Below are positions 15,387 to 24,623 of a DNA stretch of 38,313 nt, one piece after another. Within the stretch, counting starts at the first letter, position 1. Each line of letters begins with the position of its first letter. Source of the DNA: Bacillota bacterium (lineage in GTDB: Bacteria; Bacillota; Clostridia; Lachnospirales; Lachnospiraceae); the NCBI GenBank assembly GCA_023439505.1, contig JAEXNR010000004.1, forward strand, positions 1 through 38,313, in the 5' to 3' direction. The translations under genes and the position numbers were made by a program. Under the pieces are notes generated by a model. That model searched no databases. It was given only the letters and a program-made list of their open reading frames with translations, and was not told the origin of the DNA.

Positions 15387-15409
15387 TATAGGAAACTTGT
15401 CCTGACAGA
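15384..15409 (+). repeat. Direct repeat, right copy
   Basis: This is the near-identical partner of 13372-13397 (core AAACTTGTCCTGACAGA; two C-to-G differences). The distance between copies is 2,012 bases. Confidence 0.75.
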
Positions 15410-15639
15410 GGAACTCTGAAAAAAATAAAAAACAGCTCGCTAGAAGCAGGCCGGAAAAGCAGACGGTGACTAGAAAAGGTCAATATAAAAGCCTTCTTCG
15501 AATTCGCCGTCTTCAAGGTCAACATCCTCTGTTAGAAAGCAGTGGCGGTGTGTAGTATATTCATAAGACTATTATGAAACAAAGTGACACAAAAAGAAAC
15601 CCCTAATTCCCCTCATGAATGAGGGGCTAGGGGAAGTTG

Positions 15640-15660
15640 AAGTGTCGAAGACACTTTTTT
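15640..15660 (+). terminator. Short terminator with T-run
   Basis: AAGTGTC (15640-15646), a GAA loop and GACACTT (15650-15656) are followed by TTTT. The hairpin at 15600-15633 just upstream may act with it. No gene is visible directly upstream, so it may end read-through from the cassette or a short untranslated RNA. Confidence 0.65.
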
Positions 15661-15661
15661 G

Positions 15662-15677
15662 TTGAAAGTACTTTCAA
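15662..15677. promoter_or_regulatory. Perfect 16-bp palindrome, operator candidate
   Basis: TTGAAAGTACTTTCAA equals its own reverse complement. It lies about 115 bases upstream of the first short ORF of the exporter operon. A dimeric repressor site is the simplest reading; no regulator gene adjoins it. Confidence 0.4.
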
Positions 15678-15778
15678 GTACAGGGTGGAATGATACGGGA
15701 ACAAAATCATAAAGTATTTTATTAATAGTAATCTGTAGAATGTGTGATAGAATAATGTAAGATAAGGGAGGGAAGCTA

Positions 15779-15910
15779 TTGAATGTGAATGGAAAATTAT
15801 GTAATTCAACCTGCCTTTCACCGATAGGTATGAGTTATTACGAATTAGGAAAGGTGATCGGAAAAAGGAGAGATACTTATGAAGCTAAGGGAAGTAGGGA
15901 TCAGTTATGA
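15779..15910 (+). CDS. Short ORF (43 residues) coupled to the ABC exporter
   Basis: A TTG codon at 15779 lies seven bases after GGGAGG and opens a frame of 43 residues (from MNVNGKLCNSTCLSPIG if TTG is read as Met) whose TGA overlaps the exporter ATG as ATGA. Such an overlap gives translational coupling. I do not recognise the peptide. Exporters of this type in Firmicutes are usually preceded by a MarR gene or, in Bacillus bmrBCD, by a translated leader that controls read-through. A leader role is inferred from position, not from similarity. Confidence 0.45.
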   Translation: MNVNGKLCNSTCLSPIGMSYYELGKVIGKRRDTYEAKGSRDQL

Positions 15911-15920
15911 AATTTTATAG
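15879..15920 (+). CDS. Possible 13-residue peptide overlapping the exporter start
   Basis: AAAAGGAG stands eight bases before an ATG at 15879, opening MKLREVGISYEIL and a stop at 15918-15920, 14 bases inside the exporter gene in a different frame. Its ribosome site is better than the one for the exporter start itself (AGGG). It may tune exporter translation, or be chance. Confidence 0.25.
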   Translation: MKLREVGISYEIL

Positions 15921-17628
15921 CAAATATTATAAAAAATATAAAATACCATTTTTAATCGCCATCTTGTGCGTTACCCTGGAGGCTTTCTGTGATTTGCTGG
16001 GACCGACCCTGATGGCAAGGATCATAAATAAAGGAATCAGTTCGGGGAATTTATCACAGGTATATCAATGGGGTGCATTCATGCTTTTGGTTACTTTAAT
16101 CGGGGCATGCTTTGCTGTTGTCAGAAATAATCTCGCCAGTATTGTATCACAAAGAATGGGTGCGGATTTACGATCAGATTTATTTGAGAAGATTATATCC
16201 TTCTCGGAAGTAAATGTGGATAAGATTGAAAGCGGCTCTCTGATCACCCGCATGACAAATGACACATCACAGATTATTCTGTTTGTTAACGGAATCATGA
16301 GAATATTTCTTAAAGCGCCCATCACCTGTATTGGCAGTATTACACTGGCTACTTTATTAAACTTTCGCTTAAGTCTTGTGATTTATGGCGTAGTCGTTCT
16401 GGTAGGGCTGCTCATATATATTAGTATGAAGCTTAGCTATCCCAGATTTTATAAATTGCAGAAGGCGATGGATATTGTGAACTCCAGAATTCAGGAATAT
16501 CTCATTGGGGTTCGACTGGTGAAGGCTTTTGGCACCTATGACAATGAAATGAATAAATTTGAAGATTCCAACAGCAACTTAATGAAGAGCGGCGTATCCT
16601 CTCTCATGGTAATTACGGTGATAGGACCAATTCTTTCTTTGATTGTAGGGATCGGAACTGTCACAGTGATTTATCTTGGCAGCAGGCTGTTTATGGTGGA
16701 TCTGGCCAATACGGGGGATATTACTGCATTCACCATCTATATGGCCCAGATTCTGTTTTCTCTGATTATGATCACGAATGTATTTAATATGTTTGTACGA
16801 ACCAAGGCCTCTACCTCAAGATTAAAGGAGATCTTTGACTGTGAGGGTGATTTTGCAAAAAGCAGAGAGGACAGAAAGCTCCGTGGGGAAATCACATTTC
16901 AACATGTCACATTTACCTATCCCAATTCCGGAGGACTCCCTGCCCTCAGAGATATCAATTTCTCCATCCATCCCGGTGAGAGCCTTGCTATCATCGGTCC
17001 GACAGGAAGCGGCAAGTCAACGCTTGTCTGGCTTTTACTGCGATTTTATGATGTTGACCAGGGAAGGATTCTTCTGGATGGGTTGGATCTGAAAGGCCTC
17101 GGTGTAGATGAAATTCGTAATAATATAGCCATTGTCCCCCAAAAACCCATGCTTTTCTCGGGTACGGTAGCTGACAATCTCCGGTGGGGAGACGATGGAG
17201 CCTCTCCGTCGGATCTAGAGCAGGCAGCAAGAAATGCAAAGGCGGACTTTGTACTGCAAATGCCGGAAGGGATGGAAAGTGTACTTGGAAGCGGAGGCGT
17301 TAACCTGTCGGGTGGACAAAAACAGCGTATTTCCATAGCCAGAGGCATGCTTAAGAAATCCTCGGTTCTAATACTCGATGATGCCACTAGTGCCCTTGAT
17401 GCTGTAACTGAGGCAAGAGTACAGGAAAATCTAAAGAACAAAAAGAAGGACAACCAGACAATTATCACCATTACCCAGCGCTGCTCCACCGCCATGTTTG
17501 CGGATAAGATTATGGTCATGGAGGAGGGCAACGTTGTAGGATTTGGCTCTCATGAAAAATTGATGGAGGGGTGTCAGGTTTATCAGGATATTTATCATAC
17601 ACAGATAGAAAGCGTAAGGGAGGCATAA
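15907..17628 (+). CDS. Heterodimeric ABC exporter, subunit with degenerate ATP site
   Basis: This 573-residue half-transporter has an N-terminal six-helix ABC exporter membrane domain (about residues 1-310) and a C-terminal nucleotide-binding domain. Walker A is GPTGSGKST (K370), the signature LSGGQ is at 467-471, and Walker B ends LILD (D491). The next residue, normally the catalytic Glu, is Asp492 (LDDATSALD), and the switch His is replaced by Gln524 (ITQRCST). These two changes mark the degenerate-site partner of heterodimeric exporters such as BmrC and TM287. It should pair with the next gene product to expel drugs, peptides or lipids. The ATG overlaps the stop of the 43-residue ORF. Confidence 0.92.
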   Translation: MKFYSKYYKKYKIPFLIAILCVTLEAFCDLLGPTLMARIINKGISSGNLSQVYQWGAFMLLVTLIGACFAVVRNNLASIVSQRMGADLRSDLFEKIISFSEVNVDKIESGSLITRMTNDTSQIILFVNGIMRIFLKAPITCIGSITLATLLNFRLSLVIYGVVVLVGLLIYISMKLSYPRFYKLQKAMDIVNSRIQEYLIGVRLVKAFGTYDNEMNKFEDSNSNLMKSGVSSLMVITVIGPILSLIVGIGTVTVIYLGSRLFMVDLANTGDITAFTIYMAQILFSLIMITNVFNMFVRTKASTSRLKEIFDCEGDFAKSREDRKLRGEITFQHVTFTYPNSGGLPALRDINFSIHPGESLAIIGPTGSGKSTLVWLLLRFYDVDQGRILLDGLDLKGLGVDEIRNNIAIVPQKPMLFSGTVADNLRWGDDGASPSDLEQAARNAKADFVLQMPEGMESVLGSGGVNLSGGQKQRISIARGMLKKSSVLILDDATSALDAVTEARVQENLKNKKKDNQTIITITQRCSTAMFADKIMVMEEGNVVGFGSHEKLMEGCQVYQDIYHTQIESVREA

Positions 17629-17631
17629 CAG

Positions 17632-19473
17632 ATGACCGAGCAGAACAACCGACAGCAGCCAAGAGCAATGGCATTTGGAAACAGGGGAGGAGGCAGAAAT
17701 CCCTTTGCTCCGGGCGCTAAGCCTAAAAATGCAAAGGGAACCATGCTTCGTATCATTAAACTTTACGTGCAGTGGGCAAAAACAATTTTTCTGGCGGTAC
17801 TTCTGACGATTGTATCCTCCCTGATTTCGGTAGCAATCCCATATTATGTGGGGAAAGTCTTTAATACATTTCATATTAAGGACAGGAGCGTAGATACACA
17901 GAAATTGGTATCTATCATAACAATCATTGTATGCTTATATGTGATTAACTGGCTGCTTACCTTTTTCAATGGCATCATTACACTAAGGGTTTCTCAGAAG
18001 CTTGTATTTACACTTCGTACGAAATTTTTTCAGAAGATGCAAAAGCTCCCGCTCCAATTTTATGATACCCGATCTCATGGCGATACCATGAGCAGAATCA
18101 CCAATGATGTTGACAATATCAGCTCGGTCATAGCCCAGACAACGACACAGATTATCTCGAGTATTGTTATTCTTGTGGGATCTTTGGCGGTAATGATCAC
18201 CCTTAATATTACACTTACTGGTGTTGTCCTGCTATGTGTTCCCCTGGTGGCACTGTTGACGAAGATGATTGCCTCAAAAAGCCGTGTATATTTTAAGGAA
18301 CAGCAGAGAAGTCTTGGACAGTTAAATGGGATCATCGAGGAAAATATACTGGGACTGAAAATGGTTAAGGCATTTGACCGGCAGGAAGAATCAACCAGGC
18401 AGTTTCGAGAGATTAATGATCAATTATGCCAAAGCAGTAACAAAGCACAGATCTGGTCCGGCTTTATGATGCCGCTTATGAATGTCATTAATAATCTCAT
18501 ATTTGCCATTGTTTCTATTGCAGGAGGAATTTTATCGGTAAGCTATGGGGTTGCCATAGGAACGGTGATCAGCTTTTTAAATTATTCCAAACAATTCGCA
18601 CAGCCCCTTAACTCTATCGCTGTCATGTTTAGCACAATCCAATCGGCGTTGGCCGGAGCGGAGCGTGTCTTTGAAATTTTGGACTTTGAAGAGGAGCCGG
18701 CGGATATCAACAATGCAATTGAAATGGCTGATCCAAAAGGAGAAGTGACATTTCAGAATGTCGTTTTTTCCTATGATAAAAGCAAACCGATTCTCAATGA
18801 TGTGAGTTTTCATGTAAACCCAGGGGAGACAGTAGCGATTGTGGGAGAAACCGGCTCCGGTAAAACCACCATTGTGAATCTGCTGACACGATTTTATGAT
18901 GCCGACAGCGGAAACATCATGGTTGATCAGGTGCCGATTACTTCAATCAAATCGACCAGCCTTCGTAAATGCTTTTCTGTTGTACTTCAAGACACCTGCC
19001 TCTTTAGCGGAACAATCCTGGAGAATATTCGATATTCCAATATTGAGGCTACCAGAGAAGAAGTGATCGAAGCATCAAAGATTGCCCACGCCCACGAATT
19101 CATACTAAGACTACCCAAAGGATATGATACGATCGTATCATCGGCAACGGATAATTTGAGTCAGGGGCAGCGTCAATTAATTGCTATTGCAAGAGCGGTT
19201 CTATGCAAGAGTCCCATTCTGATATTAGATGAAGCAACCAGCAGTGTTGACACAAAAACAGAGAAAGAGATACAAAGAGCGTTGGTCAGTCTCATGAAGA
19301 ACAGAACCAGCTTTTTGATCGCACACCGGCTCTCAACAATCCGGGATGCCGATCACATAATGGTAATCGGAGACGGACGAATCATAGAATACGGAAACCA
19401 TCGGAGTTTGATGAAAATGAAAGGACATTATCATGAAATGGTGATAAGTCAGATGGGAAAGGCGCTTTCCTGA
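17632..19473 (+). CDS. Heterodimeric ABC exporter, catalytically canonical subunit
   Basis: The 613-residue partner begins with a polar Gly/Asn/Pro-rich extension (MTEQNNRQQPRAMAFGNRGGG), usual in BmrD/TM288-like subunits, before the six-helix membrane domain. Its nucleotide-binding domain is canonical: Walker A GETGSGKTT (K411), signature LSQGQRQ, Walker B LILDEATSSVD (D533, catalytic E534) and switch H565 (IAHRLST). The gene starts three bases after the previous stop, with GGGAGG in front. Together the two make one full exporter with a single fully active ATP site. A terminator follows. Confidence 0.93.
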   Translation: MTEQNNRQQPRAMAFGNRGGGRNPFAPGAKPKNAKGTMLRIIKLYVQWAKTIFLAVLLTIVSSLISVAIPYYVGKVFNTFHIKDRSVDTQKLVSIITIIVCLYVINWLLTFFNGIITLRVSQKLVFTLRTKFFQKMQKLPLQFYDTRSHGDTMSRITNDVDNISSVIAQTTTQIISSIVILVGSLAVMITLNITLTGVVLLCVPLVALLTKMIASKSRVYFKEQQRSLGQLNGIIEENILGLKMVKAFDRQEESTRQFREINDQLCQSSNKAQIWSGFMMPLMNVINNLIFAIVSIAGGILSVSYGVAIGTVISFLNYSKQFAQPLNSIAVMFSTIQSALAGAERVFEILDFEEEPADINNAIEMADPKGEVTFQNVVFSYDKSKPILNDVSFHVNPGETVAIVGETGSGKTTIVNLLTRFYDADSGNIMVDQVPITSIKSTSLRKCFSVVLQDTCLFSGTILENIRYSNIEATREEVIEASKIAHAHEFILRLPKGYDTIVSSATDNLSQGQRQLIAIARAVLCKSPILILDEATSSVDTKTEKEIQRALVSLMKNRTSFLIAHRLSTIRDADHIMVIGDGRIIEYGNHRSLMKMKGHYHEMVISQMGKALS

Positions 19474-19556
19474 AAGTATCTATGGGAGTTTGGATGGCAG
19501 GTGGGAGAATAGAAGATACGTTACAATTGGATTGATTCAGGTAAATTAAACTTTTG

Positions 19557-19606
19557 AGTATCAGAGGGAACCTTATAGACAGGTGTTTTCTTCTGATACT
19601 TTTTTA
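19557..19606 (+). terminator. Terminator after the exporter operon
   Basis: AGTATCAGA (19557-19565) pairs with TCTGATACT (19592-19600), extended inward by GGAA/TTTTC pairs, and is followed by TTTTT. Confidence 0.85.
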
Positions 19607-19645
19607 TGGAGAAAAACGCTATAAGGATTTGCAAATGGCAAGCGG

Positions 19646-19674
19646 TTGACATTTATGTTTATTTAGTATATATT
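19646..19674 (+). promoter_or_regulatory. Strong sigma-A promoter of the sensor kinase gene
   Basis: A consensus TTGACA (19646-19651), a 17-base spacer and TATATT (19669-19674) lie about 55 bases upstream of the start at 19732. Confidence 0.8.
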
Positions 19675-19731
19675 TATTTTATGAAATAGGTACAAATTTG
19701 TTTAATATGACAAAAAGCATAGGGAGTATTG

Positions 19732-21435
19732 ATGAAAAATAGATCATTAACATCAAAAATAGTCAGAATTTTAGTTCTTACGATGATATTTTTACTGTTA
19801 TTGCTTTTTGGAACCAGTTTATTATTTTACCATAAATCTAAGGAGGACTTTAAAGAGAAGAAGGTATTTGCCGTCAATATCTGTGTTCAGACGATCAAAG
19901 AGCATCTGAATAAGGCAGAATTACAGTTAATTGATTTATTATTGAATACGATGGATGAAACAGATCTGAAGAGTTCCAATGATTTATCCAGATATTGGGC
20001 TAAGAATAGAATTAATACCACGATTAGGAACAAACTGTCCGTGAATTATGATCTGGATTGCATTTTTGTCAGACATCAGGATGCTTTTATTGTGAAAGGT
20101 TACAATACCGTCTTACCTGGCATCAGCCGTCAGCACATCATGAACTATTTGAGAAAAGATGAGCCGATGGAGGCTTTCAAATCCAGAAAAGGTTTCTGGA
20201 GGGTAATAAAGATTGAGGAGGAGGCGTTCTATTATCTTGCTTATGAAATGAATGGCTATATGGTAGGCGCTTTAATCAGAGTCTCGATTTTTGATCATTT
20301 ATTAAATATTGTATTGGATCAGGACAGTGACGGTTATATGTACTTAGAGGGGGAGGAAGATATTTACTCCTACAAAGAAAAGGATTCAATACAGGAGCGT
20401 ACTGCTGATAAAAATAGATTTATTAATGAAACAGTTATTATTAAGAGCGTCATTCCAAACAGCAATATCACTTTTGTTGGCCAATTTAAAATTCGGATAT
20501 TAACATTATTCCTAAATAATACCTATATCATGCTGATCGGTATTGTATTTGTCTTTATGGGAATGTTATTTGTTTTAAAGAGAAGCATTTCCCATTTTAT
20601 TCTCAATCCCATTTATATGCTTTTAAAAGGAATGCAGTTTGTTTCAAACGGAAAATTTAGTTATCAGGTAGGAGAAAATACAGGAAGCATAGAATTTGAT
20701 GAATTGAATAAATCCTTCAACCGGATGATTACTGAGATCGTCGAACTCCGAATTGATAAATATGAACAGCAAATCAAGAATAGTGAGAGACGGATTAAGC
20801 TCTTGAGAATGCAGATTAAACCGCACTTTTATCTGAATGCAATTACAACGATCCGAAGCATGACTTATCAGGATAGAACCGAAGATATCAGGGCTTATCT
20901 GGATGCCTTATCAGATCACATTCGATATATGTTAAGAGTAAACAACAATGAAGTGAAGCTGGGAGAGGAAATATCCCATATTGAAAATTATATGAAGATG
21001 CAGGAGATTAAATTTCCTAATTCTGTGGCTTACTATATTGGCTGCAGTGATTTACTGAAAGAGAAGGAAATCGGACATCTGATTATGTTTACAGTGATTG
21101 AGAATGCCTTTAAATTTGCTATGAATTTATATGATACGATGATTCTGTTAATTCAGTGTGAAGCCGTAAATGACAATGAATTCACTGGATACCGGGTGAT
21201 CATTGAAGATAACGGGAACGGTTTTCCTTTGGAACAAATCGATAAATTCCGAATTGGGAATGAGGTGGAAGAAAAGCAGGATGGAAGACATATTGGCTTG
21301 AGTAATATTAAAAAGACATTGGAGCTTCAATATGGAAGAAAAGATTTGCTGAGACTTTCGAATGTGGAACCGCATGGGGCCAGAGTTGAAATCTGGATAC
21401 CGGATACGAAAAATATTGTACCGGAGGAGGATTAG
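19732..21435 (+). CDS. Sensor histidine kinase, YesM/LytS type
   Basis: The ATG at 19732 follows AGGGAG; a TTG directly before it is unlikely to be used. The 567-residue protein has a first membrane helix (about residues 11-32), an extracytoplasmic sensor of about 220 residues, a second helix (about 262-283) and a HAMP-like linker. A His_kinase-type domain then carries the phospho-acceptor His365 in IKPHFYLNAITTI. The ATPase part has the N-box VIENAFKFA, EDNGNGFP and HIGLSNIKKTLELQYG. YesM-type kinases usually sense carbohydrate-related signals and phosphorylate a YesN-type regulator, which is the next gene. The signal is unknown. Confidence 0.92.
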   Translation: MKNRSLTSKIVRILVLTMIFLLLLLFGTSLLFYHKSKEDFKEKKVFAVNICVQTIKEHLNKAELQLIDLLLNTMDETDLKSSNDLSRYWAKNRINTTIRNKLSVNYDLDCIFVRHQDAFIVKGYNTVLPGISRQHIMNYLRKDEPMEAFKSRKGFWRVIKIEEEAFYYLAYEMNGYMVGALIRVSIFDHLLNIVLDQDSDGYMYLEGEEDIYSYKEKDSIQERTADKNRFINETVIIKSVIPNSNITFVGQFKIRILTLFLNNTYIMLIGIVFVFMGMLFVLKRSISHFILNPIYMLLKGMQFVSNGKFSYQVGENTGSIEFDELNKSFNRMITEIVELRIDKYEQQIKNSERRIKLLRMQIKPHFYLNAITTIRSMTYQDRTEDIRAYLDALSDHIRYMLRVNNNEVKLGEEISHIENYMKMQEIKFPNSVAYYIGCSDLLKEKEIGHLIMFTVIENAFKFAMNLYDTMILLIQCEAVNDNEFTGYRVIIEDNGNGFPLEQIDKFRIGNEVEEKQDGRHIGLSNIKKTLELQYGRKDLLRLSNVEPHGARVEIWIPDTKNIVPEED

Positions 21436-21477
21436 TGGTGTGAAAATAAGCAGGGGATAGGAAGGGATGGTTATTAT

Positions 21478-23061
21478 ATGAAAATGTTAATTGTAGATGA
21501 TGACCCGAATGCCATAGAACTGGTGAAAAATAAGATGAAGTGGGATGAAATGGGAATTGGGGAGGTCTTATATTCTTATAATGGAATTCATGCGAAACAG
21601 GTTATTCAAAGCAGGGAGCCGGAAATCGTTCTTTGTGATATTGAAATGCCATTATGTAATGGTATGGAGGTTTTGCAATTTATCTACGAAAATGATCTCC
21701 CTTCGGAGTTTATTTTTCTTACCTGTCATGAAAGCTTTGAGTATGCTAAGAAGGCCATTGAATTAAATGCCATGGGATATCTGATGAAACCATTCAAGAC
21801 AGAAGAGGTTTATGCTGTAATCATGAAAGCAATTGTAAAGGTAAACAACAAAACGACACATAACGAGCTGCTTCAGAATGATTATCTTTGGAGAAAAAAT
21901 CAGGATATTATGCATAACAGTTTTTTATGGGCGATTTTTCAAAAGACGGTTCCTAATCATAAAGAAAGATTGAAAAATGTTATTAATTTAAGAAATATTG
22001 ACTTTGATGTAGATGAAAATTATTATCTTGTTTACTCAGGGATTAATACCCATAAGCTGAAAATAAAAGATTATAAAGAGTCCGACTTCTTCTATATGCT
22101 CCGTCATCTTTCCCTGGAGGTAATTAACAATCAATTTGATTATAAATATGCGGTGGAATATTCCCTGGGCCCATATAGTATTCTGCTTCTTGTGGTGAAA
22201 GAGTCCGAGGCTGCTAAGGAGCAATTAATTGAGCGCTGTGAGAAGCTGGTTTTTGTAACCAAGACATATCTGGATGCGGATGTAACATGCCTGGTCGGGA
22301 ACTTAATCAGTTGTGAAAGTTTGTCGGATACGAAGAAAGAGATGGATGATCTATACTTGCAAGAGGCGGGTTACAGAAAAAAGGTTATGACTTATAGCGA
22401 TATCAATCAATCTGATGTCATTGATGAGGGAATTGATTATGACAGAATACTGAAAGCTTTAAGGAATAAAGAAAAAGTGACGCTAATCAACTATATCCGA
22501 ACGTTTATGGAAGACAGTATGAAGGCAGATACGTTAAACGCCAGCAAAATGAATATGATTCATCATGATTTACTGCAGATTTTTTATGGATATCTTCAGG
22601 AACACAATATTCAGGCTGACAGACTTTTGCAAGAGCCTGTTGCCAGACAATTGAATACCGCTTCTGAATATTCCATATTTGATATGATTAAATATGCCAA
22701 TTATATGTTTGATCGTATTGCGGACCTCATCAGTGAGCTTGGGCAAACGTACACCATTGTGGCAAGGGCAAAGCAATATATTCAACAGCATTATTCCGAG
22801 GATATTGACCGGGATGATGTGGCAAAGAGTGTCTATTTAACACCTAACTATTTATCAAAATTATTTAACAAAGAAACCGGATTAACCATTCGGGATTATA
22901 TCAACCAGTTGAGGATTGACGAAGCCAAGAAGATGTTGAATACAACCGGTAAAGCAATAAGCATGATCGCCATGGACGTGGGATTTGAGAATGTATCCTA
23001 TTTTTCTACCGTATTTAAAAAGTACTGCGGATGCAACCCGGATGCATGGAGAAAATTATGA
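21478..23061 (+). CDS. Response regulator, YesN type (REC plus AraC DNA-binding domain)
   Basis: The 527-residue protein starts with a receiver domain (MKMLIVDDDP..., phospho-acceptor Asp54 in IVLCDIEMP, then LTCHESFEYAKKAIELNAMGYLMKPF). A middle region of about 280 residues, common in YesN-like proteins, leads to two C-terminal AraC helix-turn-helix motifs (YSEDIDRDDVAKSVYLTPNYLSKLFNKETG and KAISMIAMDVGFENVSYFSTVFKKYCGCNPDAWRK). It lies 42 bases after the kinase gene. The pair probably switches on nearby uptake or chemoreceptor genes; the oligosaccharide operon at 27983 is a candidate target, by analogy with Bacillus yes genes. Confidence 0.93.
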   Translation: MKMLIVDDDPNAIELVKNKMKWDEMGIGEVLYSYNGIHAKQVIQSREPEIVLCDIEMPLCNGMEVLQFIYENDLPSEFIFLTCHESFEYAKKAIELNAMGYLMKPFKTEEVYAVIMKAIVKVNNKTTHNELLQNDYLWRKNQDIMHNSFLWAIFQKTVPNHKERLKNVINLRNIDFDVDENYYLVYSGINTHKLKIKDYKESDFFYMLRHLSLEVINNQFDYKYAVEYSLGPYSILLLVVKESEAAKEQLIERCEKLVFVTKTYLDADVTCLVGNLISCESLSDTKKEMDDLYLQEAGYRKKVMTYSDINQSDVIDEGIDYDRILKALRNKEKVTLINYIRTFMEDSMKADTLNASKMNMIHHDLLQIFYGYLQEHNIQADRLLQEPVARQLNTASEYSIFDMIKYANYMFDRIADLISELGQTYTIVARAKQYIQQHYSEDIDRDDVAKSVYLTPNYLSKLFNKETGLTIRDYINQLRIDEAKKMLNTTGKAISMIAMDVGFENVSYFSTVFKKYCGCNPDAWRKL

Positions 23062-23192
23062 AATGGAATGATCCGGGTCCGTTCTTTGCATACGGGAACA
23101 AAAACATTGCGTATTTAATCAAAAGTATTGGAGGATCCCTGTGCTAAAATGTAAGAAAAAGGACAATTGATTACGGATGGAGAGAAACTGAA

Positions 23193-24557
23193 ATGGTATT
23201 ATTTGTAAGAGATAATGTGTTTTATAAAAAGGTAATTAGACTTGCAGTTCCTGTAGTAATGCAAAGTATGATCACCATGGGAATCAGTATGATCGATACA
23301 TTAATGGTGGGGCAATTGGGAGAGAAACCACTTTCCGCATCCTCCCTGGCCAATGAGTTTATCGTATTGTTTCAGATCCTTTGTATGGGAATGGGTTATG
23401 GAGCTGCTGTTTTGACGGCTCAGTACTGGGGCAGAAGAGATATCACATCACTTAAAAAAATAGTGGCAATCATGATGAAAATGTGTATTTTTATCAGCTG
23501 TCTTTTGGGATTAATCGCATTCCTTGCGCCGGAATCAATTATGAGAATATTCACTCCTGATTCGGAATTGATCCGGGAAGGCGCGATTTATATGAAAATT
23601 CTTGCCTGGAGCTTTTTACCCACGGGTCTGTCTATGACGTTAACTGCAATTTTACGGTCCTACGGGGAAGTACATATTCCGTTGTATACTTCAATTATGG
23701 CTTTTTTTGTTAATATATTCTTTAACTGGATTTTTATATTTGGCCATCTTGGAGCCCCCAGAATGTTAATTGCAGGAGCAGCTCTTGGAACATTGATATC
23801 CCGTCTGTTTGAAATGACTTTCATTGCGGGTTATTTTCTGTTTTTGGATAAAAAAGTTGGTTATCGTATCAGGGATTTATTCAAATCCAGTAAAGGGTTA
23901 TATATGCAATATATCAAATTCTGTGTTCCGGTTCTGATTTCAGATACCATTTTGGGAATAGGAAACAGTGCAATTTCAGTTGTTATAGGTCATATCGGCT
24001 TTTCCTTTGTTGCGGCCAATGCCATTGTATCTCAGGTAACCCGTATGACAACTGTTTTAACAACCGGGGTTTCAAGTGCGTCAAGTGTGATGACGGGTAA
24101 TACCCTGGGGGAAGGAGACGTGAAAAAAGCGTATAGGGAAGGAATTACCTTTTTGAGCTTGAGTGTTACGCTTGGACTGGTGGCCGGAATTGTCCTCTTG
24201 GCAGTATGTCCTCTTATTCTGGGGAGTGTTAAACTCTCGGGAGAGGCAAAAGGCATTGCAAATCAGTTGATGTATGCAATCTCGGTAATCATGGTATTTC
24301 AATCGGCACAGACGGTTCTTACCAAAGGAGTTCTAAGAGGAGGCGGAGACACACGCTTTCTTATGGCAGCCGATGTGTTGTTCTTGTGGCTGGTCTCAAT
24401 ACCACTTGGCGCTTTGGCAGGCTTGGTGCTTCATTTACCGGCGTTCGCAGTATATCTGTGCCTGCGTGCCGATTACATCATTAAATCCATCTGGTGTTCC
24501 CTGCGATTGATTAAGGGGAACTGGATGAATAAGATTTCCACCCATCAGGCACACTAA
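23193..24557 (+). CDS. MATE-family efflux transporter
   Basis: The 454-residue protein has the expected length and about twelve membrane helices. Family features include the N-terminal IRLAVPVVMQSMITMGISMIDTLMVGQLGEKPLSASSLANEF and the repeat-half sequence YIKFCVPVLISDTILGIGNS with a later GVLRGGGDTRF. MATE proteins exchange Na+ or H+ for drugs or other organic compounds. The 131-base gap after the response regulator has no clear terminator, so cotranscription is possible. The substrate is not predictable. Confidence 0.92.
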   Translation: MVLFVRDNVFYKKVIRLAVPVVMQSMITMGISMIDTLMVGQLGEKPLSASSLANEFIVLFQILCMGMGYGAAVLTAQYWGRRDITSLKKIVAIMMKMCIFISCLLGLIAFLAPESIMRIFTPDSELIREGAIYMKILAWSFLPTGLSMTLTAILRSYGEVHIPLYTSIMAFFVNIFFNWIFIFGHLGAPRMLIAGAALGTLISRLFEMTFIAGYFLFLDKKVGYRIRDLFKSSKGLYMQYIKFCVPVLISDTILGIGNSAISVVIGHIGFSFVAANAIVSQVTRMTTVLTTGVSSASSVMTGNTLGEGDVKKAYREGITFLSLSVTLGLVAGIVLLAVCPLILGSVKLSGEAKGIANQLMYAISVIMVFQSAQTVLTKGVLRGGGDTRFLMAADVLFLWLVSIPLGALAGLVLHLPAFAVYLCLRADYIIKSIWCSLRLIKGNWMNKISTHQAH

Positions 24558-24623
24558 ACCTTCTCATCAGAGCGTCACCAGGAACATAATCCCGATCATC
24601 ATTAGGATTTAGGAGGTATACCA

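Larger units (their letters stand above)
15410..15778. other. Intergenic region rich in hairpins
   Basis: About 370 bases hold no convincing gene. A strong hairpin at 15600-15633 joins CCCCTA and CCCCTCAT to ATGAGGGG and TAGGGG. A terminator (15640-15660) and a 16-bp palindrome (15662-15677) follow. A weak TAGAAT box at about 15749 may belong to a promoter for the exporter operon, but no good -35 is visible. Confidence 0.5.

Noticed and set aside
13372..15409. Complete insertion sequence or integrative element
   Set aside because: No transposase, integrase, relaxase or terminal inverted repeats were found; only direct repeats and cargo-like genes remain.
17046..17531. 161-codon minus-strand frame inside the ABC exporter gene
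   Set aside because: It is antisense to the conserved nucleotide-binding domain, and its Ser/Phe/Leu-rich composition is that of a shadow frame.
19456..19470. cre-like palindrome GGAAAGGCGCTTTCC
   Set aside because: It lies in the last codons of the second exporter gene, has an odd-length centre unlike the cre at 2542, and precedes a terminator, so a regulatory role is unlikely.
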